From Bacillus pseudomycoides (GTDB lineage Bacteria > Bacillota > Bacilli > Bacillales > Bacillaceae_G): a stretch of 64,000 nucleotides of DNA. Shown piece after piece: positions 60,380-64,000 of this stretch (the first letter of the stretch is position 1; each line of letters starts with the position of its first letter). A program made the translations under genes and the position numbers. The DNA is taken from positions 177,040 through 241,039 of the forward strand of contig NZ_NVOY01000003.1 in the NCBI RefSeq assembly GCF_002551005.1, read 5' to 3'. Under the pieces are notes generated by a model that was not told the DNA's origin, searched no databases, and saw nothing but the letters and a program-made list of their open reading frames with translations.

Positions 60380-60552
60380 ATCTTTATATATATCCATTTT
60401 AATTTTTCAACATATAAGTTGCTGCTATGCAAATGCTTTCTCCTTTTGTTTTAAAACCTTACATGGGGTAGGAAAAGGCTCTGACCGTTTCTAGGCGCAG
60501 CCAGATGCTCTCGCCCCTCCTAAAAAGAAAGTTTTTTGAACTTGTATATCTT
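60380..60552 (-). repeat. Dispersed intergenic repeat, copy E
   Basis: Full-length copy on the minus strand: GGGGCGAGAGCATCTGGC, AGAAACGGTCAGAGCC, TTTTCCTACCCCATGTAAGG, then GCATAGCAGCAACTTATATG and TTGAAAAATTAAAATGG. The loop between CTGGC and GGTCAG has changed (TGCGCC for CATGC), while the flanking arms are kept. It lies in the cshB-yqfQ divergent region. Confidence 0.8.
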
Positions 60553-60644
60553 TCGTTTAGCATTTCAACGGAAAAACTAACCTTCTTTCCCTCCATTGCA
60601 TATTGTAGTGTATATTACCTAATTGAAGAAAGGAGGATTTCCTA

Positions 60645-61283
60645 ATGTATATGAAACCCCCTCCCTATCAACAAATGTACACGCAGTCTCCATATCCGCA
60701 TACAATGTACCCAACACAAGGCATGCAACCGATGATGCCTAAGAAAAAAGGACTTCTTGCAAAATTGTTTCAAAAACACAATCCCGCTACAGATTATATG
60801 TATATGATGCCCCCGTATAGACAATTAGAAACATACCCGAATACACCATACCAGCAAAATCAGCAATATATGCACCCTCCAAAACAGCAACAACAAATGA
60901 TGCAACCTCAAATGATGGCAGAAGGTGAAACACGAGGAGGAAGTGCACCTAGTGGAATTAGCAGTTTTTTCACGAATTTTATTTCAAATCCCACTGGAAT
61001 GATCAATAACGTCGAAAAAGTTGTCCAAATGGCCCAGTCCGTTGGTCCTGTCGTGCAGCAATATGGTCCGATTGTTCGCAACATTCCTAATATCATGAAA
61101 ATACTTACCTCTGGAAAAAATGCGGATGAACAACAAACACAAGAGGTCAAAACGACTACTTCTACTCTATCTGAAGAAATCCCGATTACAAGTAAACCTC
61201 TTTCTCCTCAAACCACATTTGAAGATAAGATAGAAGTAGAAAACGTACACTCTACCACCCCGAAACCAAAGCTATACGTGTAA
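60645..61283 (+). CDS. yqfQ: VrrA/YqfQ family protein
   Basis: 212 residues. The N-terminal 95 residues are low-complexity and rich in Pro, Gln, Tyr and Met ([34 protein letters not shown]). The middle has a hydrophobic conserved block ([40 protein letters not shown]), and the C-terminus is Thr/Ser-rich. This is the layout of VrrA/YqfQ, a coat-associated family; the vrrA gene of B. anthracis varies in its Gln-rich repeats. ATG 60645 follows AAAGGAGG. In Bacillus it lies between cshB and ispH, as here. Confidence 0.82.
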   Translation: MYMKPPPYQQMYTQSPYPHTMYPTQGMQPMMPKKKGLLAKLFQKHNPATDYMYMMPPYRQLETYPNTPYQQNQQYMHPPKQQQQMMQPQMMAEGETRGGSAPSGISSFFTNFISNPTGMINNVEKVVQMAQSVGPVVQQYGPIVRNIPNIMKILTSGKNADEQQTQEVKTTTSTLSEEIPITSKPLSPQTTFEDKIEVENVHSTTPKPKLYV

Positions 61284-61374
61284 CATTTCTTTGTCATCTG
61301 CTTTCTTCTCCTTTATAATGAAAAGGATTAGCTTTATAAAAACAAATCCTTTTTTAAAGGAGCGGATTAATTAC

Positions 61375-62316
61375 ATGAAAATCGTTAAAATTTCTCCTCG
61401 CGGCTATTGCTACGGCGTTGTAGACGCGATGGTCATTGCGCGCAATGCAGCGCTCGATAAAACATTACCAAGACCAATTTATATCTTAGGTATGATTGTC
61501 CATAATAAACACGTAACAGATGCATTTGAAGAAGACGGCATCATTACGCTTGATGGCCCAAGCCGCTTAGATATTTTAGAAAAAATTGAGTCTGGAACTG
61601 TTATTTTTACAGCTCACGGTGTATCTCCAGAAGTAAAACAACGCGCCAAGGAAAAGGGCTTAACAACAATTGACGCAACATGTCCTGATGTTACAAAAAC
61701 ACACGACTTAATTGAAGAAAAAAAAGAAGAAGGTTATCATATTATTTATATCGGTAAGAAAGGACACCCTGAGCCTGAAGGTGCAGTCGGGATTGCCCCG
61801 GATATTGTCCATCTTATCGAGAAGGAAGCAGATCTTGAAGCACTTACCATTCCAACGGAAAAGATTTTAGTTACAAACCAAACAACGATGAGTCAATGGG
61901 ATGTTCAACAAATTATGGAGAAAATTCAAGAAAAGTTTCCAACAGCAGAATTCCATAAAGAAATTTGTCTTGCTACGCAAGTGCGTCAAGAAGCCGTTGC
62001 AAAACAAGCAACTGTTGCTGATTTAACAATTGTCGTTGGTGACCCAAAAAGTAATAACTCTAACCGCCTTGCACAAGTATCTGAAGAAATTGCTAGTACA
62101 AAAGCATACCGCGTTGCCGATGTAAGTGAGATCCAATTAGAATGGCTACAAGGTGTAGAAACAGTCGCTATTACAGCAGGGGCATCTACACCAACGCCTA
62201 TTACAAAAGAAGTAATTGCATTTTTTGAACAGTACGATCCAACAAATCCTGCAACGTGGGAGCGTAAGCGAAACGTACCATTACAAAAAATCTTACCAAA
62301 GGTTAAGGCAAAATAA
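61375..62316 (+). CDS. ispH: 4-hydroxy-3-methylbut-2-enyl diphosphate reductase
   Basis: 313 residues. Iron-sulfur cysteines are in [24 protein letters not shown] and [12 protein letters not shown]; substrate-binding [24 protein letters not shown] and [10 protein letters not shown] are present. It is the last enzyme of the MEP isoprenoid pathway. ATG 61375 follows AAAGGAG with long spacing of about 12-15 nt; no nearer start exists. A strong terminator follows. Confidence 0.95.
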   Translation: MKIVKISPRGYCYGVVDAMVIARNAALDKTLPRPIYILGMIVHNKHVTDAFEEDGIITLDGPSRLDILEKIESGTVIFTAHGVSPEVKQRAKEKGLTTIDATCPDVTKTHDLIEEKKEEGYHIIYIGKKGHPEPEGAVGIAPDIVHLIEKEADLEALTIPTEKILVTNQTTMSQWDVQQIMEKIQEKFPTAEFHKEICLATQVRQEAVAKQATVADLTIVVGDPKSNNSNRLAQVSEEIASTKAYRVADVSEIQLEWLQGVETVAITAGASTPTPITKEVIAFFEQYDPTNPATWERKRNVPLQKILPKVKAK

Positions 62317-62369
62317 ACTTTCCATCAGTGAAAGTTTTATTGCTCGCAATTAGCGGAATAATACAAACA

Positions 62370-62408
62370 AATCCGTTATCTCATAAGATAACGGATTTTA
62401 TTTTTTTC
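62370..62408. terminator. Bidirectional terminator between ispH and yqfO
   Basis: AATCCGTTATCT/AGATAACGGATT (62370-62381 with 62386-62397) followed by TTATTTTTTT on the plus strand, between convergent genes. Confidence 0.9.
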
Positions 62409-62411
62409 ATT

Positions 62412-63533
62412 CTATACAAATGTAAATGGATCTGTATGTAATTCTGAAGCATGTATACGCGCAGTAAATTTTTTCTCATCTACTTTTTCTTGCAATTGTT
62501 TTTGTACACCTTTTTTCATTACTTTTTCCACGTTATGTCCTGGGTCTACGATATTTAATCCGAGCATCATCGCATCATGCGCAACGTGATAATACATATC
62601 CCCTGTTACATATACGTCTGCCCCTTTAAACTTCGCTTGCTTTATATACTTATTTCCGTCTCCGCCAAGTACCGCTACTTTTTTCACCGTTTGCTGTAAG
62701 TTACCGACAACACGAGCTCCCTTTACATCAAGGGATTGTTTCACATGTTCCGCAAATTGTTGTAATGTCATTTCTCGCGGCAAATATCCAATTTTTCCAA
62801 GTCCCAACGTTTCACCTTTGTTTTCTAACGGATAAATATCGTATGCTACTTCTTCATACGGATGCGCTCCAAGCATTGCCTTCATGATTTTACGTTGCAA
62901 CGACGCCGGGATAATCGTTTCAATACGAACTTCTTCTACCTGTTCTAAACGCCCTGTCTCTCCGATATACGGATTCGTTCCTTCTTGTGGTAAAAATGTA
63001 CCCTTGCCTTCACTATAAAACGTACAGTGACTATAATTTCCGATATACCCTGCTCCTGCATCACCGATTGCTTGACGTACTGTTTCTGCATGCGAAGAAG
63101 GAACAAATACAACTAGCTTCTTCATTTCTTCCGCATAAGTGGGAGCAAGCACCTCTGTTTCCTGCAATCCTAAAGCATCTGCCAATAAATCGTTCACACC
63201 GCCTTTTGCGATATCAACATTTGTATGAGCAGCATAAACTGCAATATCGTTTTTTATACACATTTCAATAATACGCCCGTACGCTTGCTCCGTATGAATT
63301 GCTTTAAGCGGATTAAAAATAAGCGGATGATGGGCAATAATTAAATTTACCCCTTTTTCAATTGCTTCTCGTACAACTTCTTCTGTTACATCAAGTGCAA
63401 TTAACACATTCTCTACCGATTTATTTAATGCCCCAATTTGCAATCCAACTTTATCACCTTCGACCGCTAAATGTTTCGGGTACATACTTTCAAACAAAGA
63501 AATGATTTCGTATCCATTAGGCGTTTTACTCAT
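62412..63533 (-). CDS. yqfO: Nif3-family metal-binding protein YqfO
   Basis: 373 residues, the long form with a PII-like insert in the middle. Metal-binding motifs are LIIAHHPLIFNPLKAI, YAAHTNVDIAKGGVN and the C-terminal DPGHNVEKVMKKG. The insert (KLVVFVPSSHAETVRQAIGD, GAHPYEEVAYDIYP) has the YqfO/CutA-like fold. Annotated in databases as a GTP cyclohydrolase I type 2 homologue, but the role is not proven. The start overlaps the trmK stop by 4 bases. Confidence 0.92.
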   Translation of the reverse strand: MSKTPNGYEIISLFESMYPKHLAVEGDKVGLQIGALNKSVENVLIALDVTEEVVREAIEKGVNLIIAHHPLIFNPLKAIHTEQAYGRIIEMCIKNDIAVYAAHTNVDIAKGGVNDLLADALGLQETEVLAPTYAEEMKKLVVFVPSSHAETVRQAIGDAGAGYIGNYSHCTFYSEGKGTFLPQEGTNPYIGETGRLEQVEEVRIETIIPASLQRKIMKAMLGAHPYEEVAYDIYPLENKGETLGLGKIGYLPREMTLQQFAEHVKQSLDVKGARVVGNLQQTVKKVAVLGGDGNKYIKQAKFKGADVYVTGDMYYHVAHDAMMLGLNIVDPGHNVEKVMKKGVQKQLQEKVDEKKFTARIHASELHTDPFTFV

Positions 63534-64000
63534 GATAAAACCTCCTCAATCATACGGATCTTCTCAAGTACTTCTGCACGCTTCTCTTTTGTCTCTTCTG
63601 TTTCTGTTGCACGTTCTAATTGCTTACAAATATTTTCAAAGTTTTTTCGTTCACTTTCCCATTTTTCTACAAACACTTCATTTTTCTCTTTCATTAAAAA
63701 TGGTCCCATGAATAAAGCTTCTTCTTTTTTCTCATTGTAGGGTGCTAGAACATCGCCCTGTTCTCCTACTAAAATTTCGTAAATCTTTCCGTCTTCTTTT
63801 ACGATTTTTTCTTTTATTAATTCCCAACCATTCTCAATAAACCATTCACGAATATGATGTGCGGCGATGTTTGGTTGTAAAATTAAACGGGTTACACCCT
63901 TCAGCTTCTCTTTTCCATTTTCTAAAATATCACGAATTAACGCACCACCCATACCTGCAATTGTAATGACATCTACTTCACCTGGCGCGATGACTTCTAA
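63530..64000 (-). CDS. trmK: tRNA (adenine-22-N1) methyltransferase TrmK, partial
   Basis: The C-terminal part of the gene; the 5' end lies beyond position 64000, and the frame stays open to the edge. The SAM-enzyme stretch VDVITIAGMGGALIRDILEN is followed by LILQPNIAAHHIREWFIENG (motif IV-type region) and a C-terminal coiled coil (KWESERKNFENICKQLERAT), as in TrmK/YqfN. It methylates A22 of tRNA. It is co-transcribed with yqfO, as in other Bacillus, and rpoD would be expected to the right. Confidence 0.9.
   Translation of the reverse strand, partial: LEVIAPGEVDVITIAGMGGALIRDILENGKEKLKGVTRLILQPNIAAHHIREWFIENGWELIKEKIVKEDGKIYEILVGEQGDVLAPYNEKKEEALFMGPFLMKEKNEVFVEKWESERKNFENICKQLERATETEETKEKRAEVLEKIRMIEEVLS

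Overview
This is a chromosomal window from a low-GC Gram-positive spore former, almost certainly a member of the Bacillus cereus group. Gene content and order (comG, yqgY, metH-yitJ / metI-metC, yqgX-yqgW-glcK-yqgQ-yqgN-rpmG, phoU-pst, pbpA-yqgE-sodA, ispG, znu-zur-yqfU-yqfT-nfo-cshB-yqfQ-ispH-yqfO-trmK) match the Bacillus yqf/yqg/comG neighbourhood. The VrrA/YqfQ-type protein and the dispersed 110-185 bp repeats point to the cereus group.

Positions 1 to about 9,200 are accessory DNA. This looks like the right-hand part of an integrated element that continues past the left edge. It holds a P27-type phage terminase small subunit, orphan small genes, two copies of a 60-bp repeat carrying a 16-bp palindrome, and a hairpin-rich non-coding stretch (4,500-4,920). 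It also has a pair of paralogous unknown genes. Next to the junction lies a two-gene cassette: an AbiTii-like/TIR-like protein (8070-9101) followed by a soluble Ser/Thr kinase (6562-7935). This cassette is the best candidate for an undescribed, probably anti-phage, system. The element ends inside comGF: the competence pseudopilus operon comGA-GB-GC-GD-GE is intact, comGF loses its C-terminal part, and comGG is not in the window.

From 9.2 to 21 kb lie the comG operon, a Cys-rich HTH regulator, yqgY, a cystine symporter, butanediol dehydrogenase and several small unknown genes. From 21 to 31 kb are a second-type MurG and the methionine block. There yitJ-metH (minus) and metI-metC (plus) diverge, and each is preceded by its own S-box (SAM) riboswitch and terminator. 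Together they cover trans-sulfuration from cysteine to homocysteine and methylation to methionine.

From 31 to 42 kb are a GNAT/methyltransferase/metallo-hydrolase group, an ArsR regulator, midA-yqgX, yqgW, glcK-yqgQ, yqgN, rpmG, and a nucleotidyltransferase/glycosyltransferase pair whose mutase-like domain has lost its catalytic serine motif. From 42 to 51.4 kb is the phosphate operon pstS-C-A-B-phoU, with a four-repeat Pho box, followed upstream by pbpA, yqgE and sodA. A CAU tRNA and a tRNA remnant follow. The rest holds isoprenoid genes (ispG, ispH), zinc uptake with its repressor (znuC-znuB-zur, with a Zur box), DNA repair (nfo), a cold-shock-type RNA helicase (cshB), and yqfO-trmK, the last cut by the window end.

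Five copies of one dispersed repeat family lie in intergenic spaces (27.6, 30.6, 46.8, 53.1 and 60.4 kb). All calls come from reading the sequence. Family names rest on recognised motifs and gene order, and no database search was run.
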